Notes: generated by a model from the letters alone, not told the origin. Positions 7,921-17,528 are shown, numbered from the stretch's first letter. The stretch: 53,580 nucleotides of DNA from JAIRTY01 sp050257395 (GCA_050257395.1 JBLMWU010000306.1:1-53580), one strand, 5' to 3'. Program-made: numbers and translations.

Positions 7921-8655
7921 GTGGCCGCTGTCCGACAAGAGGGTGTGCTCTCCCGAACCCACGCAGGTGAGCCCGGGCTGCCGCGTGGCCGCAGCGGCCT
8001 GCCCACCGAAGAGGTGCGCGCGGCCCAGCGTGAGCGCCTGCTCAGGGCGGTCATCGCCGCGGTGGCCGAGACCGGATTCAACGACGTCACGGTGGCGGAC
8101 ATCGTCCGCGGCGCCCGGGTGTCAAAGGCCGCGTTCTACGCCCATTTCACCGACAAAGAGGACTGTTTCCTCGCCGCCACCCGCGAGGGCGGCAAGCTGA
8201 TGAGCGATCAGGTCGCCGCCGCGGCCCGGCAGGTGCCCGCGGGCACCAGGGCCGAAGACGCGCTGCGGGCGAGCATCGCCGCGTTCCTGCGGTTCCTGGC
8301 CAGGGAGCCGGCCTTCGCCCGCGCCTTCTACATCGACATGCCCGCCGCCGGGCCGCGGGCGGTGCGGCGGCTCGAAGCCGCCCAGCACGCGTTCGCGCGC
8401 ATGGACCGGGCCTGGCACGAGAAGGCCCGCCGCGACAACCCCTCCTGGCCGGCCGTGCCGTACGAGGCCTACTACGCGCTGGCCGGGGCCACCGCCGAGC
8501 TGGTGCGCGCCGAGGTCCGCCAGCCCGCGGCCGGCGGCGTCGCCGCTCTGGAAGACACGCTCGTCGCCCTCCATCTCGCGATCCTGGCCGCCCGGCCGTG
8601 GCCGGGACCCGGCCTCCGCGAGGACGAGCGCCGCGGCCGCCAGCCCGTGCCCTGA
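7921..8655 (+). CDS. TetR family transcriptional repressor
   Basis: 244 residues from GTG. The N-terminal helix-turn-helix is typical (VTVADIVRGARVSKAAFYAH, about residues 57-76, then FTDKEDCF). The C-terminal ligand-binding domain has no recognisable specificity. It probably controls the divergent MFS gene and itself through the palindromes immediately upstream. The first 30 residues before the HTH domain are unusually long and Arg/Gly-rich, so a later start (for example GTG 8014, MRAAQRERL) is possible. Confidence 0.88.
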   Translation: MAAVRQEGVLSRTHAGEPGLPRGRSGLPTEEVRAAQRERLLRAVIAAVAETGFNDVTVADIVRGARVSKAAFYAHFTDKEDCFLAATREGGKLMSDQVAAAARQVPAGTRAEDALRASIAAFLRFLAREPAFARAFYIDMPAAGPRAVRRLEAAQHAFARMDRAWHEKARRDNPSWPAVPYEAYYALAGATAELVRAEVRQPAAGGVAALEDTLVALHLAILAARPWPGPGLREDERRGRQPVP

Positions 8656-8765
8656 CCAGCCCGGCTGGCCGGGCAGCGGCCGCCGCGGCCGGGGACTTGC
8701 CCGTTTACCGCCCATTGATATCGTCATATCCGAACGGGGAAGCGGCCTACCCCCAGGGATATGTC

Positions 8766-9571
8766 ATGACCGGAGAATCCCCAGTCCCGCCGGCGGATAA
8801 CGGCACCAGCGTGCCGCATTCCGCGCGGATCTGGAATTACTGGCTGGGCGGCACGGACAACTACCCCGTGGACCGCGAAGCGGGCGATCAGTACCGCGCG
8901 TGTACCCGCAGATCGTGGATATCGCCCGCGATTCCCGCGCCTTTCAGGGCCGGGTGGTGCGGTTCTTAGCGGGCGGGGCCGGCATCCGGCAGTTCCTTGA
9001 CGTCGGCGCGGGGCTGCCCGCCGCGGGCAACACCCACGAGGTCGCCCAGGGCATCGCCCCGGAGGCGCGCATCGTCTATGCCGATCACGACCCGTTCGTG
9101 GTGAGCCGCGGGCGCAGCCGGCTCGCCAGCACGCCTGCGGGCGCGGCCGACTTCATCGAGGCAGACCTGTACCAGCCAGCGGGGATCCTGGCCGCCGCGG
9201 CCCGCACGCTGGACTTCTCCCAGCCGGTCGCCCTGCTGCTGATGGGCGTCATGGGCCACATCGGCGACAGCGAGGCGTACCCGATCGTCCGCGACCTGGT
9301 CGGCGGCCTGTCAGCTGGGAGCTACCTGGTCCTGCAGGACGGGATCAGCATGAGCGACACCTTCAACGAGGCCCAGCAGGGCTACGACGACACCGGCGCC
9401 ATCCCCTACCGGCTGCGCACGCCCGGGCAGGTCGCCGCCTTCTTCGACGGCCTGGAGCCGGTGGAGCCAGGGCTGGTTCCGCTCGCGAGGTGGCGCCCTG
9501 ACCCTGACCCGGCCGGCCCGCCGCCGGAGCTGGAGAACTTCGGCGGCGTGGCCAGGAAGACGGCCGGCTGA
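8766..9571 (+). pseudogene. Methyltransf_19 (DUF574) SAM-dependent methyltransferase with a frameshift
   Basis: The family start is clear in one frame (SARIWNYWLGGTDNYPVDRE, GDQYRA) and continues in another (YPQIVDIARDSRAFQGRVVR, then FLDVGAGLPAAGNTHEVAQ, the SAM-binding motif). The switch is at about 8898-8902. Restoring one missing base between GCG and TGTACC rejoins the two halves without loss of conserved residues, so this is a single 1-nt deletion or a sequencing error. The C-terminal part is complete to the stop. Such proteins are abundant in actinomycetes and of unknown function. Confidence 0.8.
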
Positions 9572-9600
9572 CCGCGCACACCAGGCGGCGGCGTGCGCGG
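9572..9600. terminator. Hairpin between convergent genes
   Basis: CCGCGCAC (9572-9579) pairs perfectly with GTGCGCGG (9593-9600) around a 13-nt loop, directly after the DUF574 stop. The remaining gap to 9679 holds no other recognisable feature. Confidence 0.5.
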
Positions 9601-9679
9601 CCGGGCCGCCCTCAACGATGGGTCCAGGCTGAATGTCGAGCCATTCCGGTCATCAGGGACGGCGCATTGATCCCGGACG

Positions 9680-10231
9680 CTATTGCCGGACCGCCACCCG
9701 CTCGCTGCCCAGGTGCGGCAGCCGGACCGGCGTCAGCACGGGCCCTGCCTGGGCACGGGTGGCCTGTGCCGGGTGCCTGCGCAGCGACATCAGCATGCTG
9801 ATGCTCAGCACCACCAGCGCAGCCTCCACGAACAGCGAGACCGTGCCGGTCCAGTAGCTCCAGTTGCCGACGTCATGAGGATCACCGGGCAGGCCCACGG
9901 TGCGCGAGGTGATGTAGGCGGCGAACGGCCCGGCGCCGAGCAGCAGGCCGGCCGCCCAGCCCGCCAGCGCCGGGAAGCCCTGCCCGAACCGGGCCGGGCG
10001 GGGGAGCAGCAGGATCGCGGCGGTGAGCACCCCGCCCACCTCGACGAGCCGGAATCCCCAGCCCATCCACGAGGGCGAGCCGAGTGCCGTCACGCCGCCC
10101 TGGTCGGCCACGTGAACGGCCGCTATCGCCAGCGCGAGCAGGGCTCCGGCGAGCCGCACCGTGATGTCCGCCGCGCCAGCCCGCTGCCTGCCCTTGTCGC
10201 GCTGCCCAACCGGATACGCCAGCCTGATCAT
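9680..10231 (-). CDS. Four-span membrane protein of unknown function
   Basis: 183 residues from the ATG at 10231, which is preceded by a good ribosome-binding site (GGGGGG); an in-frame start at 10273 lacks one. Four hydrophobic spans are visible (for example LAGALLALAIAAVHVAD and GWAAGLLLGAGPFAAYITSR), with a basic C-terminal tail. This is typical of small uncharacterised actinobacterial membrane proteins. I do not recognise a family. Confidence 0.65.
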   Translation of the reverse strand: MIRLAYPVGQRDKGRQRAGAADITVRLAGALLALAIAAVHVADQGGVTALGSPSWMGWGFRLVEVGGVLTAAILLLPRPARFGQGFPALAGWAAGLLLGAGPFAAYITSRTVGLPGDPHDVGNWSYWTGTVSLFVEAALVVLSISMLMSLRRHPAQATRAQAGPVLTPVRLPHLGSERVAVRQ

Positions 10232-10406
10232 CGCTACCCCCCGTTGCTGCCCCTCACGCAAAGTAATGTCCACTCGTTTCCAGCACGCGTGCGGGAACGC
10301 GATGGTTCAGCGTCCTGGGTGGTGGGTTGTGCGCCGGAGGCTGTCCGGGTGCGACGGCATCAGAGGGCGTATATGCCCAGGTCCCGTTGGCCGGCCGGGG
10401 GCCGGG

Positions 10407-10751
10407 CTATGCCGCGTAGCTGGACAGCAGCTCCGGCAGCGGCGCGGCAGGCGGTGAGTTCAGGTCAAGGCCGGTCGAGTCGGCCAGACGCTGCTTGAAC
10501 CACATGTCGAACTCGTCGTGTGACGCGGAGAACAGCGACAGTGCGCTGGCAAAGTCGGGGCTTTCCATGTAAGCGACGAACTGATCCCCGCCAGGCGTGT
10601 GGGCGAGGTACCAGGCTTCCTTGCTGATGCCGATCCGTCGTTCGGACTGGTCGTAGTCGGACTTGCGCTCCTGTTCCAGTTCGCGCATGAAGTCCCTGGC
10701 ATCCTCTGTCTTGCCCGGCACGATCGGCAGCACGAGGCAGATCTGATCCAT
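10407..10751 (-). CDS. Small protein of dimeric alpha/beta-barrel type, unknown function
   Basis: 114 residues from ATG with GGAGGAAGG upstream. The order strand (QICLVLPIVPGK), helix (DARDFMRELEQERKSDYDQS), then strands around EAWYLAHTPGGDQFVAYMES, resembles ferredoxin-like dimeric alpha/beta-barrel proteins related to antibiotic-biosynthesis monooxygenases. There is no evidence for an enzymatic role. A site resembling DosR/OsdR boxes lies about 70 bp upstream. Confidence 0.65.
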   Translation of the reverse strand: MDQICLVLPIVPGKTEDARDFMRELEQERKSDYDQSERRIGISKEAWYLAHTPGGDQFVAYMESPDFASALSLFSASHDEFDMWFKQRLADSTGLDLNSPPAAPLPELLSSYAA

Positions 10752-10821
10752 GGCTGTCCTTCCTCCGTAGGCGGCCCCTCCTGACATCGCCAGCCTCCCG
10801 CCGCGAGCTGCCGTCCGATAA

Positions 10822-10835
10822 GGGCCTTTCGGCAG
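10822..10835. promoter_or_regulatory. Possible DosR/OsdR-like box
   Basis: GGGCCTTTCGGCAG differs by one base over its first 12 positions from GGGACTTTCGGC, the minus-strand reading of the site at 31057-31071. It lies about 70 bp upstream of the gene starting at 10751. It is a single site without a tandem partner, so support is weak. The rest of the 335-bp gap 10752-11086 shows no other clear signal. Confidence 0.3.
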
Positions 10836-11086
10836 GTTCTGGCGTCATCGCCGGCTGCTCCACGACCGCAGGGCTCCAGGAGGTGATCCCGGCCGCAGCA
10901 TTCCTGGCTCATGCCGCGAAAGCGGACAGATTGTCATAAACGGTTTAGCCGCACGCTTCCTGGGGAACCCATGGATGCCGCTGCGCCTGGTCGATCACCG
11001 GGCCGAACCGCGGCGGCAGCCGGATGCCCGCATCCCGCAGTTGGCGGGCAGCTGCGGGGGGCCGGGTCCGCGAAATGGAGAAGGCG

Positions 11087-11401
11087 ATGACCGAGCAGGA
11101 ACCGGCCGGCCAGTCCCAGAACGGACTGCAGGCGGCAAATGAACGGCGCGTCCTGGAGGCGTCAGGGCGGAACCGGAAGCTGGCGGCGGCCGCCCTGATG
11201 CGGCTGGGTGCGGACTGCCCCCCGGAGTGGGAGGAGGTCGGCACCGAGGTGATCCTGCACTCGCAGTACTCGTGGGCCGAGATCGCCCGCAGGCTGGGCG
11301 TGACCCGCAGCCAGGCGGTCTACCGGTTCCGGCGGCTGCTCACCGCGGCCGGCGTGCACGATAGCCTGCCGTCACCGGAGCACGGGCCCGGCGGCAGCTG
11401 A
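11087..11401 (+). CDS. Stand-alone WhiA-type helix-turn-helix protein
   Basis: 104 residues from ATG 11087 with GGAGAAGG upstream. After an unstructured start, the segment ANERRVLEASGRNRKLAAAA, then a CPPEWEEVG turn and YSWAEIARRLGVTRSQAVYR, FRRLL matches the order of the C-terminal DNA-binding domain of the sporulation regulator WhiA (DANLRR, Leu-rich helix, LPxxLRE, SLxELGxLL, RLRRL). The LAGLIDADG-like half of WhiA is absent. It may be a small DNA-binding regulator; its targets are unknown. Confidence 0.65.
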   Translation: MTEQEPAGQSQNGLQAANERRVLEASGRNRKLAAAALMRLGADCPPEWEEVGTEVILHSQYSWAEIARRLGVTRSQAVYRFRRLLTAAGVHDSLPSPEHGPGGS

Positions 11402-11466
11402 CGGCGCTGACGCTGCCTGCCCGCGCGGCCGGCGTGAGCTGGCACACCAGTGATCCCGCTGGGCCG

Positions 11467-11742
11467 TTAGCCGGGCTGGCCCAGGATGCGGAGCAGGTCG
11501 CTGGCCTGCCGCCGGGTTGGGACCAGGATTTCGAACTGGCCGTGGGTGAGCGGGCCAGCGGGGACGTAAGGGATGGCCCACGCCCGGCCGGCGACGATGA
11601 ACGCCACCTGGTGGTCCGCCGCCTGGGTGGTGATGGCCTGCAGCCGCGCCCGGTCGCCCCTGCGCAGGCTGATCGCCAGCCCGTAGGACATCGGCGGCGT
11701 CTGGGGCGGGATGAGCGCGATCGCGGCGTAGGTGATCGTCAT
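11467..11742 (-). CDS. Small protein resembling the SecDF P1-head subdomain
   Basis: 91 residues from the ATG at 11742. The segment HQVAFIVAGRAWAIPYVPAG followed by PLTHGQFEI and RRQASDLLRIL follows the pattern of the P1 head of SecD (NQFAIVLDGxVxSAPxIxEP, ITxGxAxI, EAxxLAxxLxxG). There is no signal peptide or membrane span, which is odd for a domain that normally works outside the membrane. The function is unknown. It sits between the WhiA-like gene and a DHA2 exporter. Confidence 0.55.
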   Translation of the reverse strand: MTITYAAIALIPPQTPPMSYGLAISLRRGDRARLQAITTQAADHQVAFIVAGRAWAIPYVPAGPLTHGQFEILVPTRRQASDLLRILGQPG

Positions 11743-11901
11743 CGGGCGGCCGAGCTGGTGGGATAAACCCGGCCATGACCAGGCGGCCGGGGTTCCCCCG
11801 TCCCTTCGGCCCCGGGCACGGCGACCGGAATGCTCGCATGCCTGCCTCCGGGACGGCATTTGCCTGCCTGGCCTTCCCGGCCAGTGCGGCTTGGCGTGAG
11901 C

Positions 11902-13440
11902 CTATCCGCGGCCCGCGCGGGAAACCAGCCGCCCGGCGTGACTGTCGTGCTGTTCGTGACGCCCGGCGCCAGCGGGGCCCGGGCGCAGCGTGCCGCCGCA
12001 TTCCCGGGAGCGGATCGACAGGCCGGCCAGGCCGCCGCCGGCGAGCGCGGTGACCGCGAGGGCGAGGGTGACGGTGGCGAATCCGCGGACCGCCTGGCCC
12101 GGCCCCGCGGCGAGGGCGAGGTACAGGGTGCCGAACGCGGCGGTGCCGATGACCCCGCCGGCCCTGGTCGTGGTGTTGAACAGGCCGCTGATGCTGGCGG
12201 CGTGCTCGCCAGTGACCGAGCTGGTCAGGTGGCTGAGCATGCCGGTGAAGGTGGTGCCCAGGCCCAGCCCGGCCACGCCGAGCAGGGTCATCAGCAGCGG
12301 CCCGCTGGTGTCGCCCCCGTACAGGCTGGCCGCGATGCCGAGGAAGCCGGCCGCGAGGATGACCGCCCCGGCCGGTCCCGCGAGTGCCCGCAGCCGGGCC
12401 GGGAGCCGGCTGAGGAGCGGGCCCGGGACGCCGAACGCCGCCACCCACGACACCAGCGCCAGCCCCGAGTAGGCGGCGCTCCTGCCCAGCCCCTGCTGCA
12501 GGTACAACGCCAGCGTGAACAGCACCGCGAAGTAGGTCGCCGTGGTGAGGGCCTGGGAGGCCAGCCCCCACCCGATCGCGGGCCTGGCCAGCAGCGCCGG
12601 GTCGACCAGCGGCCGGCCGCCGCGGGCGGGCATCTTCCGCTCGATGACCCGCAGCGCCGCGAAGGCGGGCATGCTCGCCCCCAGGCACAGCCAGGTCCAG
12701 GCCGGCCAGCCCGCATCCTGGCCGAGCACCAGCGGCACGACCAGCAGCAGCATCGCGGCCGACAGCACCGCCACCCCGGGCAGGTCGAGCCGGCCCGCCC
12801 GGCGCTGGCCAGCCGGCAGGCAGCGCCAGGCCAGCCACATCAGCACGACGCCGGCGGGGACGTTCACCAGGAACGCCGGCCGCCACGTGCTGCCCAGCAG
12901 GTCAGCGGAGATCAGCAGGCCGCCCAGGCTCTGCCCGGCCACCGCGCCGGCCGACAGCACCACTGAGTACAGGCCCAGGGCCCGTGCCCGCGCCCGCCCG
13001 GTGAAGCCCAGCTGGATCCCGGTCAGCACCTGGGCCGTCATCAGCGCCGCGGTGGCGCCCGCCGCGATCCTGGCGATGACCAGCGTCAGCGCGCTGGGGG
13101 CGAGCCCGCAGGCGAGCGACGCGGCGGTGAAGCCGGCCAGGCCGGTCAGGAACATCCGCCGGTAGCCGCGGGCCTCACCCAGCCGGGCGCTGGTCACCAG
13201 CAGCACGGCGTAGGCCAGCGTATAGCCGGAGACCACCAGTTCCAGCTCGCCGCCGCTGGCGTGCAGGCCGGTGCGGATCGCCGGGGCCGCGATGTTGGCC
13301 ACTGCCACGTCCACGTTGCCCAGGAACATCGCGCCCAGCAGCGCGGTCAGCGCCCAGCCGGGATGCGCCGCGGGGCGGCGCCGGGCCTCCGCGCGGCCGG
13401 CCCGCCGGGCGGGCAGGCCGGTTTGCAGGGTCTCGCTCAT
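11902..13440 (-). CDS. DHA2-type MFS exporter
   Basis: 512 residues. N-terminal VDVAVANIAAPAI is the TM1 signature of the EmrB/QacA branch; the loop RLGEARGYRRMFL replaces the usual GxLxDRxGRR, and VNVPAG and GTTFTGM motifs are present in later spans. Fourteen spans are likely. It is predicted to export drugs or metabolites by proton antiport. The last 40 residues are hydrophilic and poorly conserved in appearance. No regulator is adjacent. Confidence 0.85.
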   Translation of the reverse strand: MSETLQTGLPARRAGRAEARRRPAAHPGWALTALLGAMFLGNVDVAVANIAAPAIRTGLHASGGELELVVSGYTLAYAVLLVTSARLGEARGYRRMFLTGLAGFTAASLACGLAPSALTLVIARIAAGATAALMTAQVLTGIQLGFTGRARARALGLYSVVLSAGAVAGQSLGGLLISADLLGSTWRPAFLVNVPAGVVLMWLAWRCLPAGQRRAGRLDLPGVAVLSAAMLLLVVPLVLGQDAGWPAWTWLCLGASMPAFAALRVIERKMPARGGRPLVDPALLARPAIGWGLASQALTTATYFAVLFTLALYLQQGLGRSAAYSGLALVSWVAAFGVPGPLLSRLPARLRALAGPAGAVILAAGFLGIAASLYGGDTSGPLLMTLLGVAGLGLGTTFTGMLSHLTSSVTGEHAASISGLFNTTTRAGGVIGTAAFGTLYLALAAGPGQAVRGFATVTLALAVTALAGGGLAGLSIRSRECGGTLRPGPAGAGRHEQHDSHAGRLVSRAGRG

Positions 13441-13544
13441 CAGGCTCCCTCTCCCTCGGGACGCGGACCCACTGCAGACGGCGGGGAACCGGGGAACGTG
13501 AGACCCGCAGGCCGCGGGATTCTGGCGGCAGGGCTGCCCGGCGG

Positions 13545-16500
13545 TCAGCTGGCGCAGCTGAGCTGGGCGTCCGCCCAGTCGGCGTTGTCGTGGCCGATCC
13601 CGTCTCCCGCATCACCGACGTTGAGGGTGAGCGTGCTGGCCCCGCTGATGCTGGCGGACAGGTGCTGGGCGGGCTGCCCGCCGGTCATGACCCCGGTGGC
13701 GGCGACCTGGTTCCCGTCGGCCAGCACGGTGAAGGTCACGCTGCCGCGGCCGCCCGCCGAGTCGTCGACGCCCACGTCGCTGGCGAACGTCGTGCACCCG
13801 GCGGGCACGTCGATGACCACGCTGCTGACGGCGTTGGTGCCGAGGCCCTTGGCGTAGCTGACCCCGCCGATCGTGATCGGCCCGCCGTCGTTCGCGCCGG
13901 AACCGCCGACGTTCATGTCCCGCTCGACCGGGCCGAAGCCGTTGGTGGCCGACACGAACGGCAGGTCGCTGACGTACACCAGGCCCTTGGGGATGACCCG
14001 GAGGCCGTAGACGCCGCCGGTGCTGCCACTGGCCTTGCCCTGCTGGTAGTGCACGATCTCGGCGACGGCGTAGCTGCCCTGCGCCGCGTCCGGCGGGATG
14101 GTGACGTGCCAGCTCCGGGTCTGCGACGCGCCGGGGGCCAGGGTGCCGTCCGCGGGGGAGGCCGACGGCGCCGCTGTCCAGCCGGGCGGCAGGTCGAGCT
14201 GGGTGCTGACATTGGTGGCGGCGGGCCCGGCCAGGTTGGCGACCGTGCCGGTGACGTCGAAGGTGTCCCCGGCCCGGGCGGGGGAGGCGGCGTTGCCGGT
14301 GAAGCCTGCCAGCGCGACCGCGGGCGGCACGGCGGGGCTGCCCCAGGTCGCCGCGTTCCAGCCCGGGGCCTGGTCACCTGCGACCGGGACGCCGCCGCGG
14401 ACGGTTCCGAGGTTGGTGAGCGACACCCTCTCCAGCCCGTTGCCGGCGCCGCCGGTGCTGGTGACCGCGATCGCCAGCGTGTTGGGGCCGTGGGTGTTCA
14501 GCACGCCGTCCGGCACCGGGAAGGTGTGCTGCGGTCCGGCGTCGGCGATGTACTGCCCGGCGTTCCATCCGTTCACGAAGATGAGCGCGCGGTAGTGCGC
14601 GGGCGATTGCGGGGTCGCCGGGTTCCCGATGGTGATGCCGAGTGACGCGTCGTCCGCCGGGGGGACATTGAGCCGGAACGAGGTGCGGTACCACGAGGTC
14701 CCGGTCATCGCCGAGGCCGCCGGCACGGTGGCCGCCGGCCAGCTGCCGTCGGGATAGCCGGGCAGGTACCAGCCGTGCCGCTCGCCGAAGAGGCCGCCGT
14801 TGTTCTCCACCCCGCGGGCCGGGTCGGCGATGTCCTCACCGCCGAGGCTGCCCTGGATCTTCCAGGCGATCTGCGGGCTGACCGGGGCGGACGCCGCGTC
14901 CGCCATCGCCACCGAGATGAGGCCGCGGCCTTCCTTCTGCGCGTCGTTGACCCCGCCGTCCTCGTTGTGGCCGTCGTTGCGCACCATGACCGCCAGCACG
15001 TGCTGGCCGCCGGTGCGCAGCCCGGCCGGGATGGTGAACGTGGCGGTGCCGGTCGTGGGCGGCGAGGAAAGCCCGCTGGCCAGCACATTCTGGCCGAGGT
15101 ACACGCCGTCCAGCCAGGCCTGCAGCATCCCCGCGCCGCCGCCGCCGTAGCGCATCGTCAGCGTGGCCGCGGCGCCGGCGCCCGAGTACCGGCCGCGGTA
15201 CCAGACGTCACCCTGGTGGAAGCCGTAGTCGTCGGCGGTCAGCACCGGCTGGCCGGCCGGCGGCGGGGTGGTGCTGCTGGTGGCGGTCTTGTCCGCGGCC
15301 TGCCAGCTGGAGTCGTCGAACGACGGCTGCGCCTCGGGTGACTCCGGCGCGGACTTCCAGCTCGCCTTCGACAGGTCCGGCAGCGTCACCGGGTCCGGGC
15401 CGGGCAGCGGGGACCGGGACACCAGGCTGCCGTCACCCGCCGCGCTCGCCGCGGTCGCGGCGGGCGCGCCGTCCCAGGCCACGGCGCGCACCTGCGGGGG
15501 TGCCCACACCCGCAGGCCGGCCGGCTGGCTGGTGTCGCCGGTCAGCCACAGCACCGGGCCGGTGACGCGGGCCGTGCGCACCAGCTCGGGGCCCTGCTCG
15601 AGCACCGGGCCGGCCGGGGTGTCCTGGCGCCAGAACGTGCCGGCGGTCGCCTCGTCCGCGAGCAGCAGGTCCAGCGGCGGCCGCCCGCCGCCGCTGATCC
15701 GCACCTCCGCCAGCCCGCTGTGCCTGTAGTCGAGCCGCAGGTCGCCGCTTGCGGCGTCGTAGTGGCTGGTCACGCTGCCGGCCGCCACGTCCACCGACGG
15801 CGCGCTGGCATAGCGCAGCACCGTCTCGCCGTCCTCGCCGTTGCGGCCGTACAGCAGCGCGACGTCGCGGCCGCCCTGGGCGAAGTGGGTCATGATCTCC
15901 GACGTCGAGTAGACCAGGTGCTGTTCGTTCATCTGATAGCCGGCGACCAGCATCTTGGCGTCCTGGCCGTTGATGGCCAGCGTCCCGGCCTGCGGGACGG
16001 TGTAGCTGCCGTCCGCGGTGGTGATCGGGAAGGTGAAGCTGTCGTTCGTGGTGGCGCTGGACGGGTTGTGCATCGCGATGTAGAAGTGCGTGCCGGTGTC
16101 CGGGTTCACGTCGTGGTAGACCTTGACGGCCGCTGACGACGGGGTCACCGGGGCGCCCTGCACCACCTTGGTGATCGGGGCGACGCTCTGCAGGAAGAGC
16201 CCGATCTCCTTCATGGTGGTCACCTTCGGGCGCAGCTGCCGCGCCTCGCTGATGGCGGCGCCGTAGTCGTAGGAGGTGTAGACGACCGGCGCGGGCAGCC
16301 AGCCCCACGAGGTGCCGCCGAAGGTCATGTAGAAGTTCTGGATGGTGAGCCGGTTGGCGATGTTCGTCTCGTAGAAGACGCGCTCGTAGCCGGGGCCCTC
16401 CCGCTGGGCCATGCAGTTGTAGGTGCCCACGCTGCCCCAGTAGTCGAACCAGCCGCCGCCGAACTCGGCGGCGAAGCCGGGGGTGCCCGGGGAGGCGGAC

Positions 16501-17438
16501 GAGCCGCCTTTCGCGCCGCCCGGGCCCCAGATTCCCCAGTCGGGGGCGGCGGACGGCGAGCCGGGGGTGCCGTCGGAGTGGCAGGTGCCGCCCGGGTAGC
16601 CGTCGAACGCGTACAGGTCGTTGGGGCCGGTGACCGTGCCGGGCACGTTCGCGCCGGCGGGCACCCAGATGCCGTTGCGGCCCTTGTCGTTGTGGAAGAT
16701 CGGCACGGTGATGCCGTCGCTGCGCGCCTGGTTGTAGAGGTTCTGCAGGTAGGCGTACTCGCCGCTGGCGGTGTTCGCGAGCTCGTTCTCGATCTGGTAG
16801 AGGATCACGCTGCCGGTGCCGTTGGTCAGCTGGTGACGCTTGATGATCGCATCGATGTGGGTGAGCCACTCGTCGGCCGCGGCCAGGTAGTCGGGGGCGC
16901 TGGTGCGGGCCCGGCCCGCCTGGGTGGTCAGCCAGCCGGGCAGGCCGCCGGCGCTCGTCTCGGCGTTGATGTACGGCCCCGGCCGGGCGATCACGTACAG
17001 GCCGGCCTGGCTGGCCATGGACAGCAGCAGGCCGACGTTGCGCACGCCGGAGAAGTCATACACGCCCGGTTTGGGGGAGTGGTAGGCCCAGTCGAAGTAG
17101 ATGGTGACCGCGTTGTAGCCCTCGGCCTTCATCTTCTGCAGGATGTCCCGCCACAGGCTGGGGCTCGGCAGCCGCCAGTACTCGAACTCCCCGGACCAGA
17201 TGAAGGTGCGCTTGCCGTCGATCATCAGCGAGTACTGGTCATAGGTGATGGTGTGCGCGGCGTCCGCCCGGGCTGCGGGGGCGGGCGCCTGCGCCGCCGG
17301 GGCGGGCGCGGCGGACGCGGTGCCGCTGGCGGTGACCGCTGCCAGCGCGGCTGCCAGCAGGGTCAGCGCGGACGCGGCCGCGGTCACCCTGCCGCGTAAG
17401 GACTGGCCAGCGGACATGAGTGCAGGAAGCTGCGCCAT
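13545..17438 (-). CDS. Secreted multidomain GH35 beta-galactosidase
   Basis: 1297 residues with a signal peptide (about 1-43) and an Ala/Pro linker. The GH35 catalytic domain spans about 62-420: YQIENELAN holds the acid/base Glu (219) and GFAAEFGGGW the nucleophile Glu (325). Jelly-roll modules follow, one containing GTSWYRTSFRLNVP. Near 1090-1180 is a NEW3-type Ig-like domain, and the C-terminus is an NPCBM-type carbohydrate-binding domain (YAKGLGTNA, FASDVGVDDSAG). It probably removes terminal beta-galactose from plant polysaccharides outside the cell. It is monocistronic, with an imperfect inverted repeat in its promoter region. Confidence 0.92.
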   Translation of the reverse strand: MAQLPALMSAGQSLRGRVTAAASALTLLAAALAAVTASGTASAAPAPAAQAPAPAARADAAHTITYDQYSLMIDGKRTFIWSGEFEYWRLPSPSLWRDILQKMKAEGYNAVTIYFDWAYHSPKPGVYDFSGVRNVGLLLSMASQAGLYVIARPGPYINAETSAGGLPGWLTTQAGRARTSAPDYLAAADEWLTHIDAIIKRHQLTNGTGSVILYQIENELANTASGEYAYLQNLYNQARSDGITVPIFHNDKGRNGIWVPAGANVPGTVTGPNDLYAFDGYPGGTCHSDGTPGSPSAAPDWGIWGPGGAKGGSSASPGTPGFAAEFGGGWFDYWGSVGTYNCMAQREGPGYERVFYETNIANRLTIQNFYMTFGGTSWGWLPAPVVYTSYDYGAAISEARQLRPKVTTMKEIGLFLQSVAPITKVVQGAPVTPSSAAVKVYHDVNPDTGTHFYIAMHNPSSATTNDSFTFPITTADGSYTVPQAGTLAINGQDAKMLVAGYQMNEQHLVYSTSEIMTHFAQGGRDVALLYGRNGEDGETVLRYASAPSVDVAAGSVTSHYDAASGDLRLDYRHSGLAEVRISGGGRPPLDLLLADEATAGTFWRQDTPAGPVLEQGPELVRTARVTGPVLWLTGDTSQPAGLRVWAPPQVRAVAWDGAPAATAASAAGDGSLVSRSPLPGPDPVTLPDLSKASWKSAPESPEAQPSFDDSSWQAADKTATSSTTPPPAGQPVLTADDYGFHQGDVWYRGRYSGAGAAATLTMRYGGGGAGMLQAWLDGVYLGQNVLASGLSSPPTTGTATFTIPAGLRTGGQHVLAVMVRNDGHNEDGGVNDAQKEGRGLISVAMADAASAPVSPQIAWKIQGSLGGEDIADPARGVENNGGLFGERHGWYLPGYPDGSWPAATVPAASAMTGTSWYRTSFRLNVPPADDASLGITIGNPATPQSPAHYRALIFVNGWNAGQYIADAGPQHTFPVPDGVLNTHGPNTLAIAVTSTGGAGNGLERVSLTNLGTVRGGVPVAGDQAPGWNAATWGSPAVPPAVALAGFTGNAASPARAGDTFDVTGTVANLAGPAATNVSTQLDLPPGWTAAPSASPADGTLAPGASQTRSWHVTIPPDAAQGSYAVAEIVHYQQGKASGSTGGVYGLRVIPKGLVYVSDLPFVSATNGFGPVERDMNVGGSGANDGGPITIGGVSYAKGLGTNAVSSVVIDVPAGCTTFASDVGVDDSAGGRGSVTFTVLADGNQVAATGVMTGGQPAQHLSASISGASTLTLNVGDAGDGIGHDNADWADAQLSCAS

Positions 17439-17528
17439 GAGGACCCCACCTCTTGCGGCCGCAGGCCGGTGCTGATCGACGAGGTAATCGTCCGTTCGGG
17501 GTCCCGCGATGTCAACACACCGGATCAG

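Noticed and set aside
5999..8200. 733-residue plus-strand ORF
   Set aside because: It is the antisense shadow of the MFS gene: composition is His/Gly/Asp/Arg-rich without motifs, whereas the minus strand encodes a clear transporter.
12291..12966. ORFs on both strands inside the DHA2 exporter region
   Set aside because: Shadow frames rich in Arg/Pro; only the minus-strand frame 11902-13440 shows membrane spans and MFS motifs.
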